Assembly (NCBI GenBank): GCA_965246745.1
Contig: OZ251980.1
Location: forward strand, 1,736,001 to 1,800,000
Direction of reading: 5' to 3'
Length of the DNA stretch: 64,000 nt
DNA from: JANXMY01 sp965246745
GTDB taxonomy: Bacteria; Armatimonadota; Armatimonadia; Armatimonadales; Capsulimonadaceae
The position numbers and the translations under genes are program-made. Below, one piece after another: positions 7,513-16,055 of the stretch. Every line of letters starts with the position of its first letter. Positions within the stretch are counted from its first letter, which is position 1. The notes beneath the pieces were generated by a model, which was not told the origin of the DNA, did no database searches, and was given only the letters and a program-made list of their open reading frames with translations.

Positions 7513-9342
7513 CTACGGCGAGACGCTGATGTTCTGGCCGCCGTTGGCATTGGCCGCGCTGCTGTCGTTGGTGTCGCTGATAATGGTCGGCGTCACGAAA
7601 ATCAGCAGCTCCTGATCGTTGACCTGCTTGTTGCGGGTGCGGAACAGGCCGCCGAGGTACGGGATGTCGGCAAGGATCGGAATTCGCTGGCTGGACGCCG
7701 TTTCCTGCTTGCGAACCAGGCCGCCGAGCACCATCGTGTCGCCGCTGCGGACCGTGCGGAGAGTCGTCAAAGTCTGCTGGATCGTCGGCGGGATGCCGTT
7801 GACCGACGCCTGCCCGGTGGTGTCCGAAATCTGCGGCTGAAGGTTCATCGTCACCGAATCATCGGCGTTGATGCGCGGCGTGATTTCAAGGCCGGTGGTC
7901 AGCGGCAGGAAGTTCGCCTGCTGGCTTTGCCCGACCTGCCCCTGCAAGCCGCCGCCGGAGACCGCCGTGGTCGTGAAGAACGGAATCTGGGTCGTGATCG
8001 TGATGGACGCCGGGACATTGTTGGTGGTCGTAATCAGCGGCGCTTGGACGACTTTGCCGCGCGTCCGGGTGAGCGTCTGGAAAAGCTGCGCGACGATGTT
8101 GCCGGTGGCGTACTGCAAAAATGTCGGGGCGACCCCGCTGACCGTGCCGCCGAACGAGCCGGTGCCCTGGCCCGACGAGACTTCAAGGCCGGGATACGGC
8201 ACCAAATCAAAGTTGATGCCGAGCGCGTCTACGTCGGTGACGCTGGCGGTGACGAACTCGACTTTGATCTGCACCTGGCGCGGCGCGACATCGAGAATTT
8301 TAACGATCTGCTTGACCGTGTTGAACCCTTCCGGGGTGGCATACACCAGCAGCGAGTTGTTGCTTTGCAGGGCAAAGATTTTCGAGACGCCTTCGGGAAG
8401 CTGCGCCTGCCCGTTGCGCTGGCCGTTGACGCCGGTGCCGGGCTGAAACGGCTGCGGGGTGGCACCGAACGGATTTGTCCCGCCGCCGAACGGGTTGGCC
8501 CCGCCGCCGAACCCGCCGTTGCCGCCAAAGCCGCCGTTGCCGCCAAAGCCGCCGTTGCCCCCAAAGCCCCCGCCGAAGCCGCCGGGGGGGAACTGGTTCG
8601 CCTGCTGCGGGTCGGCGCTGCGGTGCTGAGAATAATTGGCGGCATTCGGCCCCGCATTGCCGGTGCCGATGGGCACCGACGGGTAGCCGCCGTTATTATA
8701 GCCGTTTGTGTAGCCGCCGTTGTCGTAGGCGCTGTTTGCGGCCTGCGAGGCTTGCAGGGACTGGCCGACCGTGAGAACGTCGGGGTGCGGATGCGGAAGC
8801 TGGACCGGCTTAAACGGGTCCATGTCCACGACATCTTTGTCCCAGCGCATCAGCTTCAGAATATCGGTCGGGACGGCATGCTGAAGCACCAAAGAGCGGT
8901 ATTGCAGCTCGCCGGGCGCAAAGCGCCGGGGCGCGTCTTCGCTGCTCCCGGAATAAGAAGCGGCCTGCGGGGCCGGCGCGGCGGCCGTCGGCTCGGACGC
9001 GCCGCCGGCGTCTTCCGGCTCAAACACATAAATGCCGTCGGCGTTGACATGGACTTTGGCGCGGGCGGAGGCGGCGATGGTCCGCAGGGCTTTGCCTAAA
9101 TCCGCGTTTTTCAAGTGAACGTTGACCGGCTTAAACGGCGTGTCGCCGTCCCGGACCAGCGCTTCCACATCCGCTTGGCGCTCCAGCATGTTGACGACCG
9201 CATGCAGGTCGCTGCCGGCCACATCCAGACTGACCGTCCGGCCGCCCCCCGCCGGGCCGCTCTGCGCCGTGGCCGGGACGGATGCGCTCAGCGCAAGCAG
9301 CCCGCACGCGGCGGCCAGCCCCAGCCGTTTTTGATAACCCAT
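7513..9342 (-). CDS. pilQ: Type IV pilus outer-membrane secretin PilQ
   Basis: Forms the outer-membrane channel through which the pilus fibre passes. The signal peptide ends near residue 26 (ATAQ). An STN/N0-type domain (about 38-108: DLHAVVNMLERQADVEALV) is followed by an N1-like segment, then a glycine/asparagine-rich linker containing repeated GGFGGN units (about 240-310). The secretin domain fills the C-terminal half: VQIKVEFVTASVTDVDALGI, GKVVQAPLITTTNNVPA, LEITPRINADDSVTMNLQP and PILADIPYLGGLFR. The ATG is preceded by GAGGAG at good spacing. It is the last pil gene in the pilM-to-pilQ operon. At 609 residues it lacks the AMIN domains of proteobacterial PilQ. Confidence 0.9.
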   Translation of the reverse strand: MGYQKRLGLAAACGLLALSASVPATAQSGPAGGGRTVSLDVAGSDLHAVVNMLERQADVEALVRDGDTPFKPVNVHLKNADLGKALRTIAASARAKVHVNADGIYVFEPEDAGGASEPTAAAPAPQAASYSGSSEDAPRRFAPGELQYRSLVLQHAVPTDILKLMRWDKDVVDMDPFKPVQLPHPHPDVLTVGQSLQASQAANSAYDNGGYTNGYNNGGYPSVPIGTGNAGPNAANYSQHRSADPQQANQFPPGGFGGGFGGNGGFGGNGGFGGNGGFGGGANPFGGGTNPFGATPQPFQPGTGVNGQRNGQAQLPEGVSKIFALQSNNSLLVYATPEGFNTVKQIVKILDVAPRQVQIKVEFVTASVTDVDALGINFDLVPYPGLEVSSGQGTGSFGGTVSGVAPTFLQYATGNIVAQLFQTLTRTRGKVVQAPLITTTNNVPASITITTQIPFFTTTAVSGGGLQGQVGQSQQANFLPLTTGLEITPRINADDSVTMNLQPQISDTTGQASVNGIPPTIQQTLTTLRTVRSGDTMVLGGLVRKQETASSQRIPILADIPYLGGLFRTRNKQVNDQELLIFVTPTIISDTNDSSAANANGGQNISVSP

Positions 9343-9398
9343 GATGTTCTCCTCAGCACTCCCGCGAAAAGCAATTCCGAAAAAAGCAACTCTGCAAA

Positions 9399-10082
9399 TT
9401 AAAAGCCGCGTCCGAAGCCGCCGCCGCCGATGGCTCCCGATGCACCCAAGCCGCTGCCGCCGAAGCGTCCGCCGCCGCCGACACTGGTGATGCCGGAAGA
9501 CGCGCCGCCGCCGAAGCCGCCGCGCGTGCCGCCCGCTCCGCTCGTGCCCTGACCGGTGCCGCCCGTGCCGCCGGCCGTGTAGTTCGGCACGACTTCAATT
9601 ACCCCGGTCGCGCCGACCAGGGTGGCGATGTAATACGCATCGTAGCTGTCCACGGGGATCACATAAAAGCTTTTCGGCTGGTCCGCAGTCACCGGGCGGG
9701 TCGGGTCTGTGTTCGGCGTCGTCACCGTCACCGGCGGCGGCGGCGCGGCCTGCTCAACTTTGATTTGATACACGCCGTCCACAATGGACGACGACAGCGG
9801 CGGGTTGACCGAGTGCAAAAGCTGGTTCAGCGCGACCGAAAACGGCACGTCGCTGACGTTGACATTGGCGTAGCCCTGCACGCCCGCGTCAATGTTGTAA
9901 TTGCGGATGCCCGCGCTGCTGAACAGTGTCCGCAGCGCGGTCTGCACCGGAACATTGATCAGGTTTAGCGAGATCGGCTTGCTGCTGTCGGTCGGCGACT
10001 GGGCGCGGGCCGGCGTTCCGGCCAGCGCAAAAGCGAGCAGCGCGGCGGCTCCGAAAAGCGTGGTTTTTGTCGGCGTATTCAT
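9399..10082 (-). CDS. Secretin N-domain (STN-like) periplasmic protein
   Basis: A 227-residue exported protein with a signal peptide ending near residue 27 (ARAQ). Residues about 36-110 (ISLNLINVPVQTALRTLFSSAG, then VNVSDVPFSVALNQLL) form a secretin/TonB short N-terminal (N0) domain. A second small domain reads YVIPVDSYDAYYIATLVGATG. The C-terminal 60 residues are Gly/Ser/Arg-rich and disordered. It lies between pilP and pilQ in the pil operon, so it probably assembles with or pilots the secretin. It looks like a stand-alone copy of the N0 domain also present in PilQ. I know no established gene name. Confidence 0.72.
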   Translation of the reverse strand: MNTPTKTTLFGAAALLAFALAGTPARAQSPTDSSKPISLNLINVPVQTALRTLFSSAGIRNYNIDAGVQGYANVNVSDVPFSVALNQLLHSVNPPLSSSIVDGVYQIKVEQAAPPPPVTVTTPNTDPTRPVTADQPKSFYVIPVDSYDAYYIATLVGATGVIEVVPNYTAGGTGGTGQGTSGAGGTRGGFGGGASSGITSVGGGGRFGGSGLGASGAIGGGGFGRGF

Positions 10083-10099
10083 AGAGGGTCTCTTTCTTG

Positions 10100-10912
10100 T
10101 TACGGGCTGAAGCCGGGCGGCGGGAAGCCGGACGGAGAAAAGCCGGATGGGGCGAAGCCGGGCGACAGGCCGCTGCTTCCGTTCGCGCCGGGCGGCGCGG
10201 CGGCGGAGATCGGCAGGGTCACAATGGAGCCGGCGGCGGTTTTCACCGTCACGCTGGACGCCTGGATGTTGGTGACGCGGGTTCCGTCGGACAGCGAGTC
10301 GCCGGGCTTGGCGGACTGCGACTGCCCGTCCACTTCCAAAATCGCATTGATGCCGTCGGGTCCGTTGATGATGCCGGACAAGCGGTAGCGCGACGCCGGC
10401 CCGGCCCCGCTCCGGTCGGGCGCATCGGGAATAATCGGCGGCAGCGGCGTCGTCGCCGTCCTCTGCGGGCGAAGCTGGAACAAGTTCAGCGGCCCGACGG
10501 CATCCCGCAGGGCCGGCTTGGGGCCGAGCAGCTTGGCGGTCCGAGACGACGCGATTTTGGTGCCGTTGGGGATTCGGAACGGGTCCGGGCCGACCGCCGG
10601 GTTGACGTTGTCGGGTTTTTTCGCGACAGCAGCGGCCGGCGGGGCGGCGGCGGGGCGGCCGGCCGCCCCGCGCGGCAGACTCAGCGGCGGCCGGCCGACG
10701 GGCGACGGCGGCGGGCCGGTCGGCGCGGCGCGGGGAGGCGGCGTGCGTGCCGCGCTGATTTGTCCGGGAAGCGGCGTGGCCGGAGACGTGTCGGGACCGC
10801 TGCCGAACGCGCCCATCTCAAACGCGATCAAGCCGCCGGAGCCGAGCAAAAGCACAGCCAGCAGCGCCGCGATGATCGGCGTGTTCTTTTTATCTTTCAG
10901 CCATTCTTGCAT
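10100..10912 (-). CDS. pilP: PilP-like inner-membrane pilus assembly protein
   Basis: The 270-residue protein has a short cytoplasmic N-terminus, one membrane helix (about residues 12-32), a long Pro/Ala-rich linker and a C-terminal beta-domain (about 175-240: YRLSGIINGPDGINAILEVDG, then GTRVTNIQASSVTVK). That domain resembles the HR domain of PilP/PulC, which links the inner-membrane PilN/O complex to the secretin. Assignment rests on this domain and on position between pilO and the secretin genes. Proteobacterial PilP is usually a lipoprotein; this one is anchored by a helix. The last residues are repetitive (GFxPSG). Confidence 0.75.
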   Translation of the reverse strand: MQEWLKDKKNTPIIAALLAVLLLGSGGLIAFEMGAFGSGPDTSPATPLPGQISAARTPPPRAAPTGPPPSPVGRPPLSLPRGAAGRPAAAPPAAAVAKKPDNVNPAVGPDPFRIPNGTKIASSRTAKLLGPKPALRDAVGPLNLFQLRPQRTATTPLPPIIPDAPDRSGAGPASRYRLSGIINGPDGINAILEVDGQSQSAKPGDSLSDGTRVTNIQASSVTVKTAAGSIVTLPISAAAPPGANGSSGLSPGFAPSGFSPSGFPPPGFSP

Positions 10913-10966
10913 GAGTTCTCTTCGGTTCTCTTCTTTCGGCAGGTGACGCGAAAATCTTTCGGCCCG

Positions 10967-11704
10967 CTACCCGCTGGCCGCCGAAGCAAAGCCGGAAGGC
11001 GGCCCGCCCCGACGACCGCCGGGAGCGCCCGCGCCGCCGGGGGCCGCTCCGGCACCGCCGGGAGCGCCGGGAATAGGCGGCCCGAGCTTGTCGTCGTTCT
11101 GCGGAAAGATGTACAAAGTCGCCTTGTACGTCCCGGTCATGTACGGGCTGCTGCCGGTCAGCGCCAGCTCATCCACCAAAACCAGGCGGTTGAAGTACTG
11201 CCAGTAATAGTAATGGGTCAAAATATGCCGGAAGTCGCCGGTGACGGTGATGGTTCCGAGCGAGATCACTACCGGGGCCGCCGTGATGTCGTTCGGCGAC
11301 ACCGGCGGGGCGGGGATTTGGACCTGCGTGGTGGACGTAACGCCGCCTTTTTGAAGCTGACGCTGGATGTCCGGCTGAAGGTAATGCCCCAGCTCATAGG
11401 TAATTTGCTTAAGCGCCAAATTCCGGTCGCTGACATCGTAGCGCGGCATCCGGGCGGCGGACTTCACCGCCCACTGGAATTTGATCTGCTGCACCTGCTG
11501 CTTGGCCTGGGTCAGCGTTTTTTGCGCGGCTTTCTGCGCCGCCGGGGTGCTGTCCGGGAAGTTCTGGTCGTAAATCGCCTGCTGGGCGGCGAGCTGGTCC
11601 TGGGCCGGCTTGATCATCAAAAAGAAGATGGCGGCGACGGCCAGTATGCTGAGGACGCCGCCGACAGCGGCGACGACCCACGGACTCATGCGGTTAAGTT
11701 TCAT
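10967..11704 (-). CDS. pilO: Type IV pilus alignment protein PilO
   Basis: A bitopic inner-membrane protein of 245 residues with a membrane helix at about 10-30. A periplasmic coiled-coil follows (DQLAAQQAIYDQN, then KAAQKTLTQAKQQVQQIKFQW) and a ferredoxin-like C-terminal domain (VISLGTITVTGDFRHILTHYYY, VDELALTG). It pairs with PilN to align the pilus motor and secretin. It follows pilN after 9 nt. The C-terminal tail is Gly/Ala/Pro-rich and probably disordered. Order, topology and length all fit PilO. Confidence 0.82.
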   Translation of the reverse strand: MKLNRMSPWVVAAVGGVLSILAVAAIFFLMIKPAQDQLAAQQAIYDQNFPDSTPAAQKAAQKTLTQAKQQVQQIKFQWAVKSAARMPRYDVSDRNLALKQITYELGHYLQPDIQRQLQKGGVTSTTQVQIPAPPVSPNDITAAPVVISLGTITVTGDFRHILTHYYYWQYFNRLVLVDELALTGSSPYMTGTYKATLYIFPQNDDKLGPPIPGAPGGAGAAPGGAGAPGGRRGGPPSGFASAASG

Positions 11705-11713
11705 ATGTTTTCT

Positions 11714-12793
11714 CTAGGGCGCTCCGCCGGGCGGTCCGGGGCTGCGTCCGGGACCACCGGGGCCGCCCGGAAAGCCGCCGCGAGCGGCTCCGGCGGCAGG
11801 GGCCGCGCCGGGCAGGGTCGGCGGGGTGAGCGCTTCTTTCAGCGTCGCCGTCACATTGATGTCAAAGCCTTTCGGGACGGTTTTGACGACGACCCGGCGC
11901 AGCGCTTTTTGGTAAATCTGCTCACGGACAGCCGGCGAGGCGAAGGGGCTGACGCCGCGCCCGGCGATCCGCAGAAAGTTTTCGCTGTAAGCGCCCGTGC
12001 CGGCGGCCGTTGCGGCCGCCGGAGCGCCCCCCCGGAAGCCGCCGGCACCGGCGGACGCGCCGCCGGGGCCGCCGACCGCGATCTCCGGCGGGGGCGGGCC
12101 GACGCCCGGCGGCAGGTTCAGCGGACCGTTCGGCCCGAGCGCCTGCGGCGTGAAGTTTGTCGGCGCTCCGCCGCCCGCCGCCTGCCCGCCGCCCGGACCG
12201 CCGAGCGGGCCGGTCGGCGCAGCGCCCCCGCCCCCGCCGGCCCCGCCGGTCGCGCCGTCGGCAAACACTAAAACGCCGTCCAAATAATACAAATGCCGGA
12301 TATTGTCGGGGTACGCCGGGACATGATCCACTGCCACGGTGGTGAAGTCCGGCTCATGGTACATCACCTGCAAGTACCGGCCGACTTCTTCCACGCTCGG
12401 CGAGTAGGCTTTGATAGTCATGGTAGTGCCGGTGATCGTGACGGCCGTATACAGCAGGCTGTTGCGCGGGGTCGTATCGGCCAGCGTCGTCAGCCGCGCG
12501 ATTTGCTTGCGGGCATAAGCGTCGCAGTCGGTCATGAACTGGAGCTTGGACTGGATCGGGCCGATCTGCGTGAGGGTCGTCGCCGCTTCGGCTTTGTAGC
12601 TGTCGGTTTTGGCTTTGCCGGAGACGGCATCGGCGGCGTCCTGGGTAAGCTGGGTCAGCTTTTGGTGCAGGGCGAAAAACGCCGCCAAAGGCAGGGCGAC
12701 CGCCAGCAGAAACAGCGCGATAAACGCCGGCACGAGTTTTTTCGTCAGCCGGCGCTGCTGGACATAGGGCGGCAGCAGGTTAATTCGAAGCAT
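11714..12793 (-). CDS. pilN: Type IV pilus alignment protein PilN
   Basis: Begins MLRINLLPPYVQQRR, the conserved N-terminal peptide by which PilN binds cytoplasmic PilM. A membrane helix (about 22-45), a periplasmic coiled-coil and a ferredoxin-like domain (LYTAVTITGTTMTIKAYSPS) follow. The 359-residue protein is longer than typical PilN (about 200) because of a long Gly/Pro/Ala-rich C-terminal half ending in GFDINVTATL and a disordered tail. It sits between pilM and pilO in the operon. Confidence 0.85.
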   Translation of the reverse strand: MLRINLLPPYVQQRRLTKKLVPAFIALFLLAVALPLAAFFALHQKLTQLTQDAADAVSGKAKTDSYKAEAATTLTQIGPIQSKLQFMTDCDAYARKQIARLTTLADTTPRNSLLYTAVTITGTTMTIKAYSPSVEEVGRYLQVMYHEPDFTTVAVDHVPAYPDNIRHLYYLDGVLVFADGATGGAGGGGGAAPTGPLGGPGGGQAAGGGAPTNFTPQALGPNGPLNLPPGVGPPPPEIAVGGPGGASAGAGGFRGGAPAAATAAGTGAYSENFLRIAGRGVSPFASPAVREQIYQKALRRVVVKTVPKGFDINVTATLKEALTPPTLPGAAPAAGAARGGFPGGPGGPGRSPGPPGGAP

Positions 12794-12808
12794 AGTGGTT
12801 TCAGTCGG

Positions 12809-14341
12809 TTAAGCGGCAGCGGGTGTTTTGGACGCTTTCGGCGCTTTCGGGGCCTTGACGGGCTTGGGCTTTTTGGGCAGCGGGTTTGCGCCGAACACGG
12901 CATCGCGGGCGGCAAGGCCGACGGCGACGGTGAACGCCGGCGCGATGGTCGCTAGGTACGATGGGTCGTAGTGCTTGGATGTGACGCTGAGGCCGTCCAG
13001 GGCGTTGGCGACCGCAACGGGAGTTTGCAGCTCGTTTTGCAGAAAGGCCGCCAGGTTGGTCAGCCCGGCGGACCCGCCGGCCAGCAGCACGCGGTCCACG
13101 GAAATCTGTGCGCCCCGGCTGCGGTAGTAGTCCAGCGAGCGCCGGATTTCCGCCGACAGCTCCTGCAAAACCGGCGCAATCGCCTCGAAAATCTCGTCGC
13201 GCAGCTTGCTTTCATCGGCCCCGCCGGCGGCGGGCAGGCCGAACGCCTCGTCGAGCGGCGGCAGAAACGCCGGCGGAACATCGGACACGACCGGACGCGC
13301 CAGGTTCAGTGTCCGCCGCTGCATCGGCTGCGTGCGCGACATGTCGTCCGGCGGGTCTTGAAGGCGGCCCGACGGGACCGAGCGGAACGCGCTGCCGAAG
13401 TCGCCGTCCAAGTTGGCGTTGAGATCAAACGGGTTGTCGGCGGCATCGTCGGACAAATTAAAGCTCTGGTCGTCGCTGAACTCGGGGGTTTCATACCCGC
13501 CGCCTTCGGTGTCGTAAGCCGTGCCCGTATAAACTGCCATGCGGTCAAGCTGCACCATGCCGTAGTCGCGCTTGGCCCGCTCGGCCTGCTCCATCGTGTA
13601 CTGCAAAGACTCGGCCACGGCGCGGGTCAGGCTGTCGCCGGCCAGCGGCAGGGAACGGGGAAACGCAAGCTGGTCGCCCTGGTAGATCGCGATTTCGGTG
13701 TTTGCCGCGCCGATGTTGACCACGGCGACGGTCTCAAAAAGCTGGGAGCTGAAGTCGGCTTCGCCGGGCAGGCCCTGGGCGCGGGCGACCGGCTGCCCGT
13801 GGGCGATGTCCAGCACGGCCCGCGAGATCGCCAGCGGCTCAATATCAATCGCGACCGGGTCCAGCCCGGCGGCATACAGCGTGTCCAAATAATTGGCGAC
13901 GGCGTCCTGCTGGGCGACAGCCAGCAGCACTTCCATGTTGGGTCCCGACGCCGCTTCCGGGGTGCGCGGGGTCAGCGGCTGGTAATCAAGCTGGGTTTCG
14001 GACGGGGCGAACGGCACATGGCGCTCGACTTCCCACTTCATGGTTTCTTTCAGCTCGGCATCGGTCATGCGCGGCACTTCGATGATGCGGATCACAACCG
14101 CCTGCTGGCCGGTGATGCAGCCGACCGCACGCTTGGCGGTGATGCCGCTTTCGCGCATAAGCTGCTTCAAAGCGGCCCCCATGGCGGCAGGGTCGGTGAT
14201 CAAGCTGTTTTGAATGATGCCCGGCGGGGTCGGGCCGAGCGCGAGGGCGGACACGGCGAGGCCGGTTTTGCCGGGCCGAAGCTCGGCGATCTTGATTTGC
14301 TGGGACCCGATGTCAATGCCGAGAAGCGGCGCGGCAGCCAT
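12809..14341 (-). CDS. pilM: Type IV pilus actin-like ATPase PilM
   Basis: A cytoplasmic actin-fold ATP-binding protein that docks onto PilN and starts the alignment complex. The GIDIGSQQIKIAEL segment is the phosphate-1 motif, RIIEVPRMTDAELKETMKWEVERHVPF is characteristic of PilM, and VDRVLLAGGSAGLTNLAAFL is the phosphate-2/adenosine region. ATG 14341 is chosen because GAGGT lies 6 nt upstream; the GTG at 14353 overlaps that site. An insertion of about 100 residues rich in Asp/Asn/Pro (about 255-365) makes it 510 residues, longer than typical PilM (about 350). The C-terminus is Lys/Pro/Ala-rich. First gene of the operon. Confidence 0.9.
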   Translation of the reverse strand: MAAAPLLGIDIGSQQIKIAELRPGKTGLAVSALALGPTPPGIIQNSLITDPAAMGAALKQLMRESGITAKRAVGCITGQQAVVIRIIEVPRMTDAELKETMKWEVERHVPFAPSETQLDYQPLTPRTPEAASGPNMEVLLAVAQQDAVANYLDTLYAAGLDPVAIDIEPLAISRAVLDIAHGQPVARAQGLPGEADFSSQLFETVAVVNIGAANTEIAIYQGDQLAFPRSLPLAGDSLTRAVAESLQYTMEQAERAKRDYGMVQLDRMAVYTGTAYDTEGGGYETPEFSDDQSFNLSDDAADNPFDLNANLDGDFGSAFRSVPSGRLQDPPDDMSRTQPMQRRTLNLARPVVSDVPPAFLPPLDEAFGLPAAGGADESKLRDEIFEAIAPVLQELSAEIRRSLDYYRSRGAQISVDRVLLAGGSAGLTNLAAFLQNELQTPVAVANALDGLSVTSKHYDPSYLATIAPAFTVAVGLAARDAVFGANPLPKKPKPVKAPKAPKASKTPAAA

Positions 14342-14438
14342 AAGCAACCTCACTTTTGAGCCGTCGAATTGGTTTGCGCTGTTGTGTGTTCAGGTGTAGT
14401 CGTGCAGAAAAAAGGACATGGATTACTCCACGCCCTTT

Positions 14439-14467
14439 ATTCTATCACGTTGCCGCCCACTTGTCAA
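14439..14467 (-). promoter_or_regulatory. Promoter of the pilMNOP-Q operon
   Basis: On the minus strand TTGACA (14462-14467) and TAGAAT (14439-14444) are 17 bp apart, a near-consensus sigma-70 promoter. The start of transcription would fall near 14432, giving a leader of about 90 nt before the pilM ribosome site. No operator is evident. Confidence 0.8.
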
Positions 14468-14504
14468 GGCGTTTCGGCAGGAGTTTTCACTTCCGCCGTG
14501 CCGT

Positions 14505-14536
14505 TTAGTAGGCGTTCACATTAGTAGGCGTTCACA
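14505..14536. repeat. 16-bp tandem duplication at a gene end
   Basis: TTAGTAGGCGTTCACA occurs twice head to tail (14505-14520 and 14521-14536). On the minus strand each copy encodes the last residues and stop codon of the YflT-like gene, so the second stop is an out-of-use copy in the 3' flank. Confidence 0.85.
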
Positions 14537-15285
14537 TCCGCCGCGCCGTACTTGGACAGAATGGACTCCGCCGTGGTCTGGTCCACTTTGCCTGACGGGA
14601 CGTTCAGCGACAAAACCGCGCCGCCCCCGCTGACCGTGCCGTGGTAGCGCTCGGCGGCTTCCGCCGGGACGCCCTGCTCTTTGAGGTAGCCGGTCGCGCC
14701 GCCCGCCAAAGCGCCCGCGCCGGCTGTCAGCGCGGTCGCGCCCAGCGCCGCCGCCAGTGCGCCGCCGCCGAGCACCAGGCCGACGCCCGGAATGGTCAGC
14801 GCGGCGAGGCTCGCCAGCAGGCCGACCCCGAGGCCGATGCCCGTGCCCTTGACCGCGCCTTCGCCGGCGTCTTCAGGGGTCGTGGTGGAGATGCCGTGCT
14901 TGGCGGCGGTTTCCACATCGCCCTGCGCCATCGCGGAGTCCGCGCCGCCCCGGTCCAGCGGGTTCAAGTCGCCGCCGACGGCGGCGGCGGTGGTAGAGGC
15001 TGCGCCGGCCCCCGGATTGTCATACACAGCCACATTGCGTCCGGCGACAGCGCCTTCCGCGCCGTAAGCGCCGGTCGTGCCGAGAGTTCCGGTGTTTCCG
15101 AGCGTGCCGCTTCCGGCCGCGAAGTTCGGGTCGGTCGTCTGGGTCGCAAACGACTCGCGGGTCTGGCCGTACTGGTCATTGGCGACCAGGGAAATATCTT
15201 CCTGCCGGACGCCGAAATCAAGCAGTGCGCCCGCCGCTTTTTCCGCCAGGGCCGCATCGGCAAACGAAGCATATAAATGTGCCAT
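14521..15285 (-). CDS. YflT-like stress-domain protein with glycine zipper
   Basis: The 254-residue protein starts at the ATG preceded by AAAGGA. Residues 1-45 (YASFADAALAEKAAGALLDFG, then EDISLVAND) match the short YflT/general-stress-protein-17M type domain. The middle is Gly/Thr/Ala-rich. Residues about 150-205 (GTGIGLGVGLLASLAALTIPG, VLGGGALAAALGATALTAGAG) form a glycine-zipper hairpin that probably inserts in or lies on a membrane. The last 45 residues are a second small alpha/beta segment (AERYHGTVSGGGAVLSLNV). It is a likely stress or envelope protein of unknown exact role, and stands alone downstream of the DUF4276/AAA pair. Confidence 0.7.
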   Translation of the reverse strand: MAHLYASFADAALAEKAAGALLDFGVRQEDISLVANDQYGQTRESFATQTTDPNFAAGSGTLGNTGTLGTTGAYGAEGAVAGRNVAVYDNPGAGAASTTAAAVGGDLNPLDRGGADSAMAQGDVETAAKHGISTTTPEDAGEGAVKGTGIGLGVGLLASLAALTIPGVGLVLGGGALAAALGATALTAGAGALAGGATGYLKEQGVPAEAAERYHGTVSGGGAVLSLNVPSGKVDQTTAESILSKYGAADVNAY

Positions 15286-15404
15286 AGGTGTTGTGTCCTT
15301 TCGGATTGCGCTCGGCTTGAGTTGGGGTCGTGCTTTGGGCGAGGCAATCACACCCGAACTTTACCCGGCAGGCGGGCAGGGCAAACATGGCGCAGCGAGA
15401 GAGG

Positions 15405-15449
15405 CATGATGCGGTCCCTCGGACCGCAGGCGGAGGGTTTGGCGCATCA
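15405..15449. other. Hairpin-rich 3' flank of the DUF4276 gene
   Basis: GCGGTCC/GGACCGC (around 15414-15430) folds with a 3-nt loop and is enclosed by an outer TGATGCG/CGCATCA pairing that reaches the DUF4276 stop codon. There is no T-run on either side, so it is not a standard intrinsic terminator. The rest of the gap to 15285 holds only the promoter and ribosome-site region of the YflT-like gene. Confidence 0.45.
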
Positions 15450-16055
15450 TTTCAGCTTATTGCCGAGGATACGAAGCATCCGATCAAACGCTGGAAGAAG
15501 CGGCAGAAGAACAGCGGGATTTGCATTGGCAAGCGCATCGAATGAACGCTGGTTTTTCGCATAAGCGTTTGTGCAGTCGCGGGTCGCCGTCCGCAGGGCT
15601 TCCTGAACGGTGTGGCGCTGTTTGCCCTGCAAGTTTAATGCTGAGGGCAGGCCGGCAGGACGCAGGCAACGTTTATGCTTCTCAAAAAACTGTCTCAACC
15701 CGTCGTGGTCCGCGATGATCCATGTTTCCATGCAGGTAGTCATCAAAAACACCTGATCGTCCTGCGCGTCCTCGGGACGTTCCCACTGGTCGCGACGCTT
15801 CAAGTGGCTCCAAGTCGCCTCGTCATCGGCGACCGGGTCTTCGCTGTCCACAAGCAGGGCGACATACGCCGTTTTTCCGGCAAGATGTTCAGTTCTGAAA
15901 CTTGAAAAGGCTTCTGCTCGGCTGCCGCAGGCAATAATCCTGGGCATACGAGCCGAAAAGCCGCATTGCGCCAGCAGCTTCCTGAAGCCTTCCCGGCACC
16001 GTGTCCGAAGTTCCTTGCTGTCGCCGCCCCCCTCGACAAACAGTTTAGCATCCAT
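15447..16055 (-). CDS. DUF4276 (TOPRIM-like) protein, partner of an AAA ATPase
   Basis: A 202-residue protein with the DUF4276 pattern: LFVEGGGDSKELRTR at the N-terminus (Glu of a TOPRIM-like EG motif), IIACGSRAEAF, LLVDSEDPV (acidic TOPRIM-type motif) and MTTCMETWIIAD. TOPRIM folds act as nucleases or topoisomerase-type domains; predicted nuclease activity here is inference. Its ATG overlaps the stop of the upstream AAA gene (ATGA), so the two proteins are made together. The pair resembles ATPase + TOPRIM defence modules in general design (OLD/Gabija-like, PARIS-like), though I cannot name the system. The DNA is visibly less GC-rich than its neighbours, in keeping with transfer. Confidence 0.72.
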   Translation of the reverse strand: MDAKLFVEGGGDSKELRTRCREGFRKLLAQCGFSARMPRIIACGSRAEAFSSFRTEHLAGKTAYVALLVDSEDPVADDEATWSHLKRRDQWERPEDAQDDQVFLMTTCMETWIIADHDGLRQFFEKHKRCLRPAGLPSALNLQGKQRHTVQEALRTATRDCTNAYAKNQRSFDALANANPAVLLPLLPAFDRMLRILGNKLK

